NCBI GenBank assembly: GCA_012934845.2
Contig: WNNJ02002082.1
Location: 1-64,000, forward strand
Length of the DNA stretch: 64,000 bases
Reading direction: 5' to 3'
Origin: Pomphorhynchus laevis
Lineage: Eukaryota > Acanthocephala > Palaeacanthocephala > Echinorhynchida > Pomphorhynchidae
Part shown: in pieces, positions 21,901 to 31,948 of the stretch
How positions within the stretch are numbered: the first letter of the stretch is position 1
Layout: each line of letters begins with the position of its first letter
Translations under genes and position numbers: made by a program
The notes under the pieces: generated by a model
Told to the model about the DNA's origin: nothing
Databases searched by the model: none
What the model saw: only the letters and a program-made list of their open reading frames with translations

Positions 21901-22432
21901 TTGTCTTCAATTATCAAGTATACATGTTGTACCAGAGCCCTTACGATTGTAATCAGTACTTTTATATTCTATGGATTTATTGAATGTTATATCTAACTTG
22001 ATTGATCTGGAACTGGATTGATTGTATAATTTATCTTGTATAATTTGTCTCTCAAAGTTTTTTAAGTTTTAAAAATAATTAAACAAAATAATTAAAAATA
22101 TATATAATATACTATCATTAATATAATATGATATCATTATATATACTAGATATAGTATAATATATATTATATGCCATTAAAGAAAAAGTTACCTCAGATA
22201 TTCGTGCCTTGCCTCGAAGAAAGATCCACATTGAGGACATGCGTTTGAACACTTCGCATACTGCAAGATGCAACTGCGGCAATCTAAGTAAGTGAACAAC
22301 CAAAATCACATGTTTAAGTAGAGCAGAGTTACGTGTATGCAGGCAGGGTAGAATAGCCGTAGCGTCAACCAAAAGACCATTGCATAAAGCACATTTGAAT
22401 AGTAACTGTAGCATTTTATCTGTGCTCTGCAT
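9932..22432 (-). CDS. Pcgf: Polycomb group RING finger (PCGF) protein, 9 exons, 235 aa
   Basis: Host gene assembled by eye. Exons (minus strand, in order): 22432-22333, 22283-22193, 19014-18959, 14973-14932, 14766-14671, 13497-13451, 11982-11881, 10227-10132, 10009-9932. All introns are GT-AG and every reading phase agrees, giving 235 codons plus TGA. Exons 1-2 form a C3HC4 RING: CALCNGLLVDAT, then CLHTHCRSC across the 49-nt intron 1, then CPQC. Exons 3-4 give LLQRLIYRLYPQHFQNE, like LQDIVYKLVPGLFKNE of PCGF proteins. Exons 7-8 (YLRCPLQMSIGTLKKFL, then ISIDCEE) fit the RAWUL domain. PCGF proteins pair with RING1/RING2 in PRC1, a nuclear histone H2A ubiquitin ligase. Length is near PCGF3 (about 242 aa). 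The start is the ATG 14 codons before the first RING Cys; exons 5, 6 and 9 are least certain. The subtype is not assigned. Confidence 0.85.
10010..11880 (-). other. PCGF introns 7 and 8
   Basis: Intron 8 (10010-10131, 122 nt) and intron 7 (10228-11880, 1653 nt), separated by exon 8. Both are very AT-rich. I see no gene or recognisable element in intron 7, apart from a stretch near 11340-11420 resembling the ends of old DNA transposons (ttctcaacctttttatctga), too weak to call. Confidence 0.6.
12711..12815 (-). repeat. decayed duplicate of the PCGF exon 5 acceptor region
   Basis: About 105 bp at roughly 80% identity to 14751-14848, in direct orientation. The second copy spans the acceptor and first codons of PCGF exon 5. 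Here the acceptor-like tctttag is followed by gcgttaaacacttttaagaa, which would encode GVKHF and then a stop. It lies in intron 6 and is probably a dead duplicated exon. Confidence 0.55.
13121..13311. other. interleaved inverted repeats in PCGF intron 6
   Basis: Arms 13121-13149 and 13241-13269 are inverted copies (27 of 29 match). A second pair, 13224-13240 and 13296-13311, starts between them (16-17 bp, with three central changes), and a short hairpin CCAGA/TCTGG (13273-13277/13290-13294) sits inside. The order A, B, A', B' is that of a pseudoknot if transcribed. No TE is recognised. It lies in intron 6, between exons 6 and 7. Confidence 0.6.
15080..15260 (+). repeat. duplicated Naiad 3' fragment in PCGF intron 3
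   Basis: Two copies of the block gacctctaatcc .. ttattatacatcgtctgttatt .. caattcataaaat, at about 15098-15170 and 15190-15250, match the region after the structured block of the Naiad copies at 31.2 and 42.8 kb. Non-coding and decayed. Confidence 0.65.
15260..16230 (+). repeat. AT-rich stretch with Penelope-type tails
   Basis: Mostly simple AT-rich DNA inside PCGF intron 3. Tail copies with ttatataattatttattattta occur at about 15680-15750, ending tagtataaaatacgtagact, and again at 15890-15960. No gene is seen. Confidence 0.5.
16600..17262 (+). mobile_element. canonical Penelope-like element, C-terminal GIY-YIG fragment
   Basis: A 90-codon frame (16671-16943) encodes a GIY-YIG endonuclease of Penelope type: a Cys-rich lead CTCKSRNVIYLCTCETC, then EQYLGETGYQ with the YIG-like YLG, then RADIRN and NHI. 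Similarity continues in another frame to about 17060 (TEEQFIEQLM). The copy closes at 17202-17245 with ggaagaaggcggtaagccga and gaattttatc, a 3' hairpin motif shared with the element end at 49381-49424. The RT part is missing, so this is a 5' truncated copy, lying in PCGF intron 3 in antisense orientation to the gene. Confidence 0.8.
17349..18415 (+). repeat. 360-bp satellite, about 2.9 units
   Basis: Three direct units starting at 17350, 17708 and 18072 (spacings 358 and 364 bp), the last lacking its tail. Each holds ttgtatactcagcacatccg near its start and a conserved hairpin around ctactgatgagttttgccg near its end. Units are roughly 90% alike. The array lies directly after a Penelope 3' end, inside PCGF intron 3. 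No open frame is kept between units. Confidence 0.9.
18420..18950. other. AT-rich intron sequence
   Basis: Part of PCGF intron 3 between the satellite and exon 3. Simple AT-rich sequence; nothing recognised. Confidence 0.6.
19590..19870 (-). mobile_element. LINE endonuclease-domain fragment
   Basis: On the minus strand a short open stretch encodes LLLFNVEGLASL and FDTFHVVVLLETMF, the typical N-terminus of a LINE APE-type endonuclease (LNVxGL .. FDIVVLLET). Nothing further of the element is recognisable. It lies in PCGF intron 2, in the same orientation as the gene. Confidence 0.6.
20080..21910 (-). mobile_element. non-LTR retrotransposon with TQGDP-type RT, 5' truncated
   Basis: Decayed RT and C-terminal region on the minus strand. 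The longest frame (21399-21758) has HSKNACNQINRNLALRN (motif A region, DASNAFN-like), SVEGFTQDDHPLSM (EGTTQGDPLAM-like motif B), CYAYDGG (YADD, one Asp lost) and LQRCGPFFG. Downstream pieces carry VKYLDSFIVDSNF, ASYILLTHAV, NTREFHDALVARY, LDIRIFNSFA and YNERINTIE. These match a non-LTR family common in aquatic invertebrates, whose DVRVFNP region resembles a restriction-like endonuclease; that assignment is inference. Many stops. It lies in PCGF intron 2. Confidence 0.75.
21728..21836. repeat. 61-bp tandem duplication in the LINE
   Basis: gaatgcatggacaccaaata and its variant gaatgcagagacaccaaata repeat with a spacing of about 61 bp, duplicating the motif A region of the LINE. Confidence 0.75.
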
Positions 22433-22689
22433 TAAGTCGTGAGTAAACACAATATCTGAAAATTACTGAAACGATCAATAAATAAAAATTTCGTTATTTT
22501 CTATTGATAACTACTTGCATTTTAACTAATAGAGCATGAAAAAAATATAAAATTTACATATAACTTATAATACAATGTAACAAGGAGCACATTTTAGCTG
22601 AAAAACATAGCTAGTAATATTGTAAATAACGTAATCAGTTATTTCAAGAAATGTAGAGTTTTATTTTATAGGATTACGTAAATATAATT

Positions 22690-23245
22690 AATAAACAAGT
22701 TTATAAACAAAGTTTATAAACAAAGTTTATAAACAAAGTTTATAAACAAAGTTTATAAACAAAGTTTATAAACAAGTTTATAAACAAAGTTTATAAACAA
22801 GTTAATAGACAAAGGTAATAAACAGAGTAAATAAGCAAAGTTAAGAAACGAAGTTAAGAAACAGTTAATATACAAAATAAATAAACAAAAAGTTAATAAA
22901 CCATATTAATAAACAGGTTTATAAACAAGTTTATAGACAAAGTTTATAAACAAGTTAATAAACAAAGGTAATAAACATAGTAAAGAAGCAAAGTTAAGAA
23001 ACGAAGTTAAGAAACAGTTAATATACAAAAATAAATAAATAAAAAGTTAATAAACCATATTAATAAACAGGTTTATAAACAAGTTTATAAACAAAGTTTA
23101 TAAACAAGTTAATAAGGTAATAAACAGAGTAAATAAGCAAAGTTAAGAAACATAAATATACAAAATAAATAAACAAAGTTAAGAAACCGAATTAATAAAC
23201 AAAGTTAATCAACCGAATTAATAAACAAAGTTAATAAAAATGGGT
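22690..23245 (+). repeat. minisatellite with higher-order units
   Basis: Starts as about seven tight copies of the 15-mer gtttataaacaaa(gt). It then becomes degenerate aataaacaaagtt-type monomers arranged in a longer unit of about 150-155 bp, restarting near 22800, 22951 and 23107. Located upstream of the PCGF start, outside the coding exons. Confidence 0.9.
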
Positions 23246-23559
23246 TTCGAGTTTTGAACTCTAAAAGCAGTTCAAAAGAACTCCGTTTTCACAGTTTGTT
23301 TTTAGAATATTACGTAATGAGTTTTTTAATTAGTTTTATTTTATTTTTTTTATGTAAATAGAGTTTTATAATAAACAAAGTTAATAATCAAAATAAATAT
23401 AAACAGTTCGTAAATAATCTGTAAACAATTAATATACGAGTTATAAGTATGTTAATTATAACATGCAGGCACTGTATATTGTATAATTATGACAGACACT
23501 GTAGGTGCCTGTCATAGAGGCAATCCTCGAACTGCTTGGTCGCCACTAGTAGTAAGATC

Positions 23560-25290
23560 TGCCGTTTAACATAATAAATTGGCTTATATGGTAGATAGGT
23601 ATATGGAGGAAGTAGACAGGTATCGACATGCCAAGAGAGCTGCAGCTATAGCACTTGGTTAGTCCAAGAAAGTAACTTAGGTGAAATTTGGTGAGCGTCT
23701 CGAACTTGATTATCGGTCAGCTTCTAAGATGTTCTGGATAATGATCAAAGCACTTCGTGTTGGAAAGCAGAACTATGCCCAACTGTTTTAGACAATCATC
23801 GTCTAACCGACATTGAAGACATTTATAATCGTTGGAAAGAGCATTTTAGAGGTTTTCTTAATACGAATGACTGCCTTTTCTCGTGAATGAAGAATCTTCG
23901 AAATTAATAAAAGATTCCATTACCTGGACATAGATCATTATTGTTGTTAGCAAACTTCGAAATGGCAAATCTGCTGGGCATGATGACATTTGACCTGATA
24001 TTTTGAAGGCTCTTGACTTTAAAGGTATGCAGTGGATAACACGAATCTTCAATGTAGCACTAAAGTCAGAAAAGATTCCTGGTAATTGGCACTCTAGGGT
24101 GGTGATTTCCTATCTATAAGGGAATCGGAAAGAATGTTCAAATTATTGCGCATTACTCTTTATTAACAACCCGGTAAGCTATTTGTTAGAATCTTTGAGC
24201 TAAGGATACGACCGATAGTCGAGGGAAAGTTGCAGGAGGAGCAATGTGGCTTTCGTGATGTACAAGGAACTACGGATCATATCTTCCATCTTTCAATTAT
24301 TCTCGAACGCATCTGGGACTACGCTGAACTAGCCCACATGTGTTTTGTCGATTTGAAAAAGTCGTTCGAGCGGGTACCAAGAGATAGGTTGTAGGAGGGA
24401 CTTAAGGAGTACAAATTTCAACACTACCTCCGTTTAGATGTGGCCATTTTGTAAGAACTAAGTACGAGGTGTGTTCGTGTTTTAAGTAGGAAGTCTGAGT
24501 CGTTTCCTGATAGTGTTGGGATCGATCAGGGCAACTATTGTCTACACTTTTGTTCCTTGTTTACAAGGATAAAACTTCGAAACGTGCCGCTTTATCGGAG
24601 TTTGGTTTTCAGTTTAATCCCATCAGAATATCATCTTTGCTCTTTGCAGACGATATTGTCTTGTTGGCCTCGAATACTGATGATCTACAATGCTTGTTGG
24701 ATATATTTAAGGCGGAATGTCAATAAGGCCGATATGGAAGTTAGCAAATTCAAGACTTTCGATGTGCTCTGCTCGGAAAAGTTAGCATCGTCAATACGAA
24801 TTGGTGATAGGGTCTTACACAACGTTAAAGAGTTTAAGTACTTGGGCATCTTTTTCTCAAGTGAGGTTAGGAATAATAGGGAGATTAAGAGATGAATATG
24901 TGCAGCTAAAGCATAAATGGGTTTTTTAAGCAGATCAGTTGTGGCCTTCAACTGATCTGCTTAGAGCTAAGCCTTCAGACAAAACTTTCAATTTATTGCT
25001 GCTATTCTCACTTATGATCATGAATCTTGCGTTATGACCGAAATGACTGGATATCGAGTACAGGCCATCAAAATGAGGTTCCTCCGTGGTGTGGCCGGCT
25101 TTAGTTTTATATACAAAGTTCGAAGCTCGGTAATTTGCGCATCTTAGATTAAAGTCGCTGCTCTCCATGTTGAAGTCAGTTGAAGTGGGTAGGTTACGTT
25201 TTGAAGATGGCTAGGGGCGTCACCTTGAGAAGTGTTTAAAATTAAACTTTCTGGAAGGAGCCCATTAGGCGGACCTCGGAATTACAATCC
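23560..25290 (+). mobile_element. RTE/Rex3-like LINE, decayed
   Basis: Pieces in order: RYRHAKRAAAIAL and LELDYRSASKMFW..IKALRVGKQN (linker before the RT), IRPIVEGKLQEEQCGFRD, MCFVDLKKSFERVPRD (motif A), SVGIDQGN (motif B, decayed), ISSLLFADDIVLLASNTDDL (motif C, intact FADD), CSEKLASSIRIGDRVL, VKEFKYLGIFFSSE, then VMTEMTGYRVQAIKMRFLRGVAG and RSPLGGPRNYNP at the 3' end. This is the Rex3/RTE pattern seen in fish and invertebrates. The endonuclease part is missing. Stops and frame changes are frequent, so it is dead. Confidence 0.85.
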
Positions 25291-26639
25291 GAAGCTGTGT
25301 TTATTTTTGGGAAGATTTTTAAGAGCACATAATGAGTATTGCATAATGTTAAATTCGGTATCATTAATTTTCAAATGCGCTTTTAACTTATTGAACGTAA
25401 CGATCTTCTTTTATATTTTCTAAGAAGAATCAAGAAGCATAAGACGTACCTAATCCGATTAACACCTCTATCAAGCGCTGTGTTACAAGAATAAGAATGT
25501 CTGTCGCATTTATGGAAAGTAAATTTTAGCTATCGCTTAACACATTGATTGCCGTTCAATTTTCCACACCTCAATGTCATTTCAGTCTTTATGTTTTCAA
25601 TCGTTAACATTTTCGTATCTAAAATCAAACATTCATACTTGATGTTACTTGAACAAAACGAACAGCGTAGAATTTGCATTATTTATACACAGGACAGAAC
25701 TTCTAAAAGCTTATCTAATTGCGTAGTCTTCAAATAACACATTTTCTAACACATTAAATAATAATGCGAATGAAAGCGCATTCACTTGTCTGTAGTGCAA
25801 AAATAGACGCTAGAATAAGAGCGAACTCTTTGTTATACTTGACTATAATCTGACTTTTGTAGTTCACACAAGCTAAGTTTAACCCTTTATTTATAATAAG
25901 CTATCAGCTACTTTTGTGCCCTTTATAAAAGTCCAATGTGTGTGCAAAGAAGTCTTCAATTTAAATCGAGTAAATATCAACATAGATAATAAAAGCCATA
26001 GATAATAAAAGCGCAATTTTTGCGTTGAATTACATAACTTGTTAAATTTTTTCAAATTTAAATTTAATAATCAAAAATTGAATAAATACCGCTTTATCTT
26101 AAATAAGGATTCCTCCTTATTTTATTCATGTATTTGAAATAAATGTTTAAAAAAACGTATCCCCTTTTTTGATAAATTGTGAATTTTTTTTACAAATTAC
26201 GCAATCAGTTTCGTGTGACATCAATAAAATACCCAAATTTATCAAAATACTATCAAGAATTGCAGCTATACATTCATTTGTATAAAAATTAAACCGATTT
26301 AACTACAATAGGCTAAACAGTTGTGTTACATTGAAATATTGTTAAATTAAAAAATTAAGAAAATAAAAGTAATAACAACTTCAAAATAGTTGGATATAAA
26401 CATTACAAAAAAAATCAAATCTTTATTTTCAAGTGTTCTAGAATATAAATTTGAACAAAAGCTTCAACAACAGAAAATATATAGAAGATTAATAAATGCA
26501 TTAAAGTTTACGTAAACTCGACATCAAAATTTTATTAATATTACAATTATAATTTATGAAGTTCAATAATAAGGATTGTGCTAACAACTTTTTTATCTCC
26601 GCAAAGACAATAAATGCTAGATAACAGATCAATTGCATT

Positions 26640-27179
26640 ATTTTTAATTGAATGTTAAAAAGCTCAGCGTGGACAAAATGGCGAGCGACGACAGGTGATT
26701 TATGTGACCGTCGCATCAAGGATCACCTGAAATCAAAGATCTACCGCTCAATCATTCGCCCTGTGGCTATGTACGGCACAGAGTGCTTGCCTATTACCAA
26801 GGCAGCGGAACGACGCTTTGCGGTCATGGACCGAAAATGCTGCGGTGGATATGCGGAATTACCCGGTATGACCACGTGAGAAATATGGTCATCCTCCGAA
26901 TATCCGGCGTTGCCCCTATCGTAAATAAAATGCAAGGGGCCAGACTCCGGTGGTATGGCAACGTGTTGCGGAGTGAAAATTATTCCCTTGCAAAGACCGC
27001 CTTAAAGTATGAGATCATAGGCAAACGCCCGAGAGGTCGACCCAAGCACCGATGGTTAGATGGCCTTCACACAGATCTCAAGGCAGCTGGACTTCACCCA
27101 GACCAAGCCGAAAATAGAGCGAAATGGAGGGCTAAATCTCACATAGCCGACCCTGTCTCAAAGCTGGACAAAGGCTGAA
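26640..27179 (+). mobile_element. RTE-type LINE, 3' terminal fragment
   Basis: Only the region downstream of the RT remains, in two overlapping frames: WTKWRATTGDLCDRRIKDHL and YRSIIRPVAMYGTECLPIT, then LRWICGITRYDHVRN, GAPI-like VAPIVNKMQGARLRWYGNVL, KRPRGRPKHRWLDGL. This is the RTE C-terminal signature (K.Y.S..RP...YG.E, LRW.GH, GRP..RW). 5' truncation is typical of LINE insertion. It differs from the Rex3-like copy just upstream. Confidence 0.85.
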
Positions 27180-27599
27180 AAATAAGAAGCAAGAATGTTA
27201 AAAATTTATTGTTAATTAACAATATATAAGGAATAAATAATTTCAAGAAAACCGTAACGTGAAGTTTTAATGATGTATTAATTGAAATCTACAGTTTTTA
27301 TAGCTATATAGACATGAAAAAATACGCAATGCTTAATCTTTTAATTATAAGTTGTTTTCAGACTATTATTTTTTTTAAAAAAATTGAAATATTATAACTA
27401 TTATATTAAAACTATTATATTAAAATACTAAAAATTTGATAAATTTTATATTAAATCACTTTTAAATGCTAAAATCAAATTTAATTTTCTTAAATATTAC
27501 AGAGATTTAAAAATGTTAATTTAATTAACTATTTGTTTGATGAACGAAAGCTTAATAAATTTACAAATCCCTAATTATTGTGCGGCCAAATAGTTATCA

Positions 27600-27880
27600 T
27601 TCAAATTGTTGAAGAATTATCGGTTGGACATTAACTCACTGCAGTAATTTATATTTAACTGTATGTATTTATCTTTTGAATTCAATATTGTCATTTATTG
27701 ATTATAGTTGAACTATTTAACACGTATTTCTGATTATCGTTGATTCTAATAATAGAAATTATGTACATGCTATTTGAGTTCGGATTTAAAATGCAAATAA
27801 AGAAAATTACCATAAATATCAAGTGGCAACATTGTGATTTGGTTCGTAGTTGAAAATATTTGGCGGAGAGCGATCAAATT
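27600..27880 (+). repeat. old dispersed repeat copy
   Basis: Shares segments with 29320-29610: cggttggacattaa.tcact at its start and, at 27765-27850, a diverged copy of the 29533-29610 block (gagaattac..ttgtgacattg). It ends with the motif aaaatatttggcggagagcg, also found at 1723-1743 (two mismatches). No coding seen. Confidence 0.5.
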
Positions 27881-29310
27881 TATTCAAAACCATTTCGTTT
27901 CATCTCTTTATATGATAGATGATGCATATATCAGAAAACATACATTTTACAATTATGTGATGGAAATAATTTTATAGTACTTTATTAAATCAATCAATAA
28001 ATGATTAATTTATCTACCTAAATCAAATTAATATTGATTGTATTTAATTATTATTTAAAACCTGACGTACATTATTTTGACAAAAATGTGTAAAATTAAA
28101 AATATCTTCTTAGTTTGCACCATGAAATTACACGATAATGTAATGTATTAATAAATTTTAAAAACTGAGGTAAATAAATAAAGTATTTCCAGTGTATGCT
28201 GATATTTGCAATTGTTTGAAAGGAATAGCATGAATGCTGAGAACATGAATTACAATTTTCGTCAGAAAATTTTGTTTTCTGGTGATGTACGAAACAGGTA
28301 AACATTTGAAAGTTAACGAAAGTCTCGAATTGTTATTTATTCACACAAATGACTAATTGATGCCCAGAAAAGCATATTTGCATAATTCACGGCATTTAGA
28401 AATCAATTATTAGAACAATTTTTCATTAAAAGACATAATTGCATCAGAATGCAAATCTCCTAGCAAAATACAATACGCTGTTTTTGTGAGACAACCTGTT
28501 CGCCATTGATACGAGAAATACATTTATATGCATAATTAAGTGTTGAATTTCTAAAATCAACAAAGGAGCAACATACGCGTCATTTTCAGGAAGCCTGATA
28601 TCTTCCATATCAAGCTGTCATACCCTTTTTTCTATACGCACTGACAAATGGGCATATGTGCCATCAATTAATAGCATCAACAACTTTAATCAGCATAAAA
28701 AGGAGACAATTCGATGAGCAAATTTATCAACTTCAATTTCAACGGCATTCTAGCAAAGAAGATTGCAATTTATTAACGACATCAGTAATCAGTCAATTCA
28801 GTAAAGAAAAGCATAATAACCTAAATACGAAGTAATGAGAAATGCATATCTATAAAATCTACAAGATGCTGGAAATCACTTATCTCAAAAATGCTTACAG
28901 GCGTGAACATTGTTAATAAAAATATGAATATTTTTTAATATTTTTTGTTTAATGCAAATAAACAATATATAAATATTGAATAAACAATTCATTGTTCATT
29001 TTATAAATGAACATTTTATAAATGCTATAGAAGAAATAAACTTGTGCTCTTTTGATTAAAAAACATGAACGAGTACCGACACTTAAAAAAGTGCCACAAA
29101 AATTGACACATCGCAGCGAGAACAAATAAATCCTTCAACTGATAGATTTCTTAGCGATTAATCATAAACCCAAAACTTAGATTGAACTTAGATTAAACCC
29201 TTAAAATATTAAAAAAACGTGTACTTATTGAATTGACCTATTTATTAATTCACAAAAGTTCAATAAATTTATATATCTGATTATCACTGCTTAAATTATC
29301 ATTTGGTCAA
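27880..29310. other. stretch without recognised genes
   Basis: AT-rich. On the minus strand near 28500-28700 there are short open pieces (LIDGTYAHLSVRIEKRV) faintly like a DDE transposase, too weak to call. Confidence 0.4.
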
Positions 29311-30364
29311 TTATCATTTGGTTAAACGGTTGGACATTAAATCACTCAAGTTATTGAGTGAAATCACTCAAGTAATTGAGTGATTGCAATTATATGAAAA
29401 AATATCAAATAAAATAAATAGAAATAAGTATAAAAATACTGTACTATTTGTCATATTAAATGTCAATCTATTTGACAAGTATTTCGAAAAGAAATACAAA
29501 TAGAAACCATGTATTTATAATATCATTGCTTTGAGAACTTAGATTTAGAATACAAATAGAGAGAATTACGATACTAAATTAGGGTTGTGACATTGCGATT
29601 TTCATTCGTAGATTTCGATACTCTTGAAAAAAAAGATTTTTAAAATCAGAAAATTACGAGCAATAAATTAAAAATTCAAATTTTGAAAAAGGTGGGATAA
29701 AAAAGTGTAAAATATAAAATAGTGTATCGTAGTATTTTGTTTCTCATCCTCGAAAATAAAAATTTGTTTATTCGTCAAAAACTATCTTTGAATTTCTCGA
29801 AGTTGATACTATATGAATCAACCACAAAGAACTACCTAAGCGACAAAGAAGAAAAATCAAAAGTTTAACTCAAAAAGAATTTATTAGGAACAGTTCATTT
29901 ATTTTTGATCCTTCATCCAATATTTTGGAATTGAATCGAAAATAATTTTCGCATTATCTAGCGTAATAAAATCGACCATTTGTGAGAATTTTGGAAAATT
30001 TATTTTTCCAAAATAAATTTTGGAAAAATAATTTTCTTATAGCAAAATAAAATATATCAAAGCAAATCCAATCAAAGATATTATAAAACTGAAAACAAAT
30101 CCAATCAAAGATATTAGTAGACTAAAAAGCTTTTTATCGAAATTTTGCATGAAACTAGAAATTTTATTCCTTAGCGATTAGTCAGAAATATCCGGAGCAA
30201 AACGCAAAAAAAAAGTAGAAACACTTTATAATTTATCTTTGATTATTCATCTATTATATTTAGAATAAAATCGATAACTTACTGAAACTTTTAATTGGAG
30301 ATTATATTTAATATAACTGTGTTCGAAAAAAATATTTGCTAACAAAACATTATTTGTTCAAAAA

Positions 30365-31066
30365 TTGATAAAATCGATATTGGATAAAATTGAATTAATA
30401 GAATCCTTAATTATTTTGATAAATCAAGATTATTTAAAAGCAGGGACATCTATATTTAGACAAGTAAAAGGTGTTCCAATGGGTGGTAATAGTAGCCTAA
30501 TTAGAGCTGACTTATTTTTAAGCTTTATAGAATATGAATTTGTTCATAACTGTGTAAAAACTAAATCTAAACAATATAAATATATGAAATATATGTTTCG
30601 ATACATTGATGATATATGTGTATTTAATTCTTATAATTTTTATTCAATTAGTGAGCACATTTATCCAGAAAGCCTTATTCTTAACAAAACCAATATTAAT
30701 GATAAAGAAGGTGTATATCTAGATATGAACATTAAATTAACATTAACTAAAACTACTATTAATTTATATCGTAAAGATGACATATTTAAATTTACAAGAA
30801 ACATATTTTTGCATGAGCATTCATGCATACCATATAATATAAAATATAATACATTAAATAATGAAATTTTAAGAATTGCAACAATATGTAATGATATTAG
30901 CTTTCTTCAAAATCATTTAAATAATTTAATAGATACATATTTTAAACTCGGTTACTATAAAAATAACATCAAGCAGAAAATAGTAAAATATATAAATCAA
31001 CACAATAATATAAAGAATAAATTTAAACTTTTAAGTGGCAAATTTTTATGGATGGATAATAAGTAA
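30365..31066 (+). CDS. Naiad-type Penelope RT, C-terminal part, open frame
   Basis: 234-codon open frame of a Penelope-like RT, 5' truncated. Element homology starts at about 30375, and the first codons belong to the flank. Visible: FRQVKGVPMGGNSS (motif B, where the usual Pro is Leu and Ile is Arg), FVHNCVKTKSKQY, YMFRYIDDICVFNS (motif C, YIDD intact), then a long conserved C-terminus (INLYRKDDIFKFTRNIF, HEHSCIPYNIK) ending GKFLWMDNK. No endonuclease follows the RT, as expected for the permuted Naiad group. It matches the frame at 41960-42669 almost residue for residue. It is young by sequence but incomplete. Confidence 0.85.
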   Translation: MIKSILDKIELIESLIILINQDYLKAGTSIFRQVKGVPMGGNSSLIRADLFLSFIEYEFVHNCVKTKSKQYKYMKYMFRYIDDICVFNSYNFYSISEHIYPESLILNKTNINDKEGVYLDMNIKLTLTKTTINLYRKDDIFKFTRNIFLHEHSCIPYNIKYNTLNNEILRIATICNDISFLQNHLNNLIDTYFKLGYYKNNIKQKIVKYINQHNNIKNKFKLLSGKFLWMDNK

Positions 31067-31446
31067 TATACTTTGCATTAGAATAAGATACTAGATAGTT
31101 ATTTCAGAGGTAATACATCATTAGCATGTATTTGGCCCCGCTGCTATGTTGGGTAGAGGAGTTAGGGGCCGAAACCTGATAGCACAGCAGTTCCTCCTGA
31201 TGACCTCTAATTCTTATTCTGATACAACGTCTGTTATTTATTAGTCAATTCATAAAAATGACGTTTATTTTAAATTTTATTTTTTATTTTTATTTTTATT
31301 TTTTAACTTGATTTAAATTATAGAAAATCTAAAAACAATTATTAATTTTATTATTTAATTATTAAATTTTGATTTGACATTATTATGTTTTGTTTATTTT
31401 ATAATTATATAACAATACGTAGACTCAGTTAGCTGATTTAATTTAT
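31067..31446 (+). ncRNA. Naiad 3' region with pseudoknot-forming block and AT-rich tail
   Basis: Nearly identical to 42670-43028. After the stop, AGAATAAG (about 31080) can pair with CTTATTCT (about 31214). Inside, GGCCCC pairs with GGGGCC and, interleaved with it, CTGCTATG pairs with the CAcAGCAG block (one mismatch here, none in the 42.8-kb copy): a pseudoknot order. UAGAGG can pair with CCUCUA, and AACGTC with GACGTT further on. An AT-rich tail ends at acgtagactcagttagctga. Function is unknown. Pairings are by eye. Confidence 0.55.
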
Positions 31447-31888
31447 GTAATAATTTTAAAAAATTCTGGTGAATTTCCAAATTGCACGACAAAGTATAAA
31501 ATTAGGCAATTGCCGAATACACTCTAATAGGAGTGTATTACACTAGGAGTCATGAATTTACTCCCACAAGTCCCATCAATGTTATGCTCCATTGTGGATT
31601 TCAACTAACACTATGAGTCGAATTAATGTTGACTGACGATGACTCGACTCGTCTGCTTTTGTTTACTTTATGATTATATTAAGTACGTAGACTTAAAGCT
31701 CAGAGATTTTTCATGTGTGAGCAAAGAATCTATAAAGTAAATATTAATATTAAACTAATATTTCAATATTAGTTTTCAATCAATGAGCAAATGTCGACGA
31801 TTAAATTATTATCTTTTAATAATTTTATCAACTCAAAATATTTTCAATGAAGATTTAGACAAAAATTATAAAAATTATTAATTATAAA

Positions 31889-31948
31889 GTTTTGTTTATT
31901 TTATAATTATATAACAATACGTAGACTCAGTTAGCTGATTTAATTTAT
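31889..31948 (+). repeat. second copy of the Naiad terminal 60 bp
   Basis: gttttgtttattttataatt .. acgtagactcagttagctga repeats 31387-31446 with at most one change. A third partial terminus (ttaagtacgtagactta) lies at 31678-31695. These nested ends fit the partial tandem 3' ends that Penelope elements often leave. Confidence 0.75.

Noticed and set aside
22118-22450. A 110-codon single-exon protein at the PCGF start
   Set aside because: Only its first third matches a RING. The rest is intron 1 read through and exon 2 in the wrong frame.
22690-23245. CRISPR-like array
   Set aside because: No unique spacers; the units are contiguous minisatellite monomers in a eukaryotic genome.
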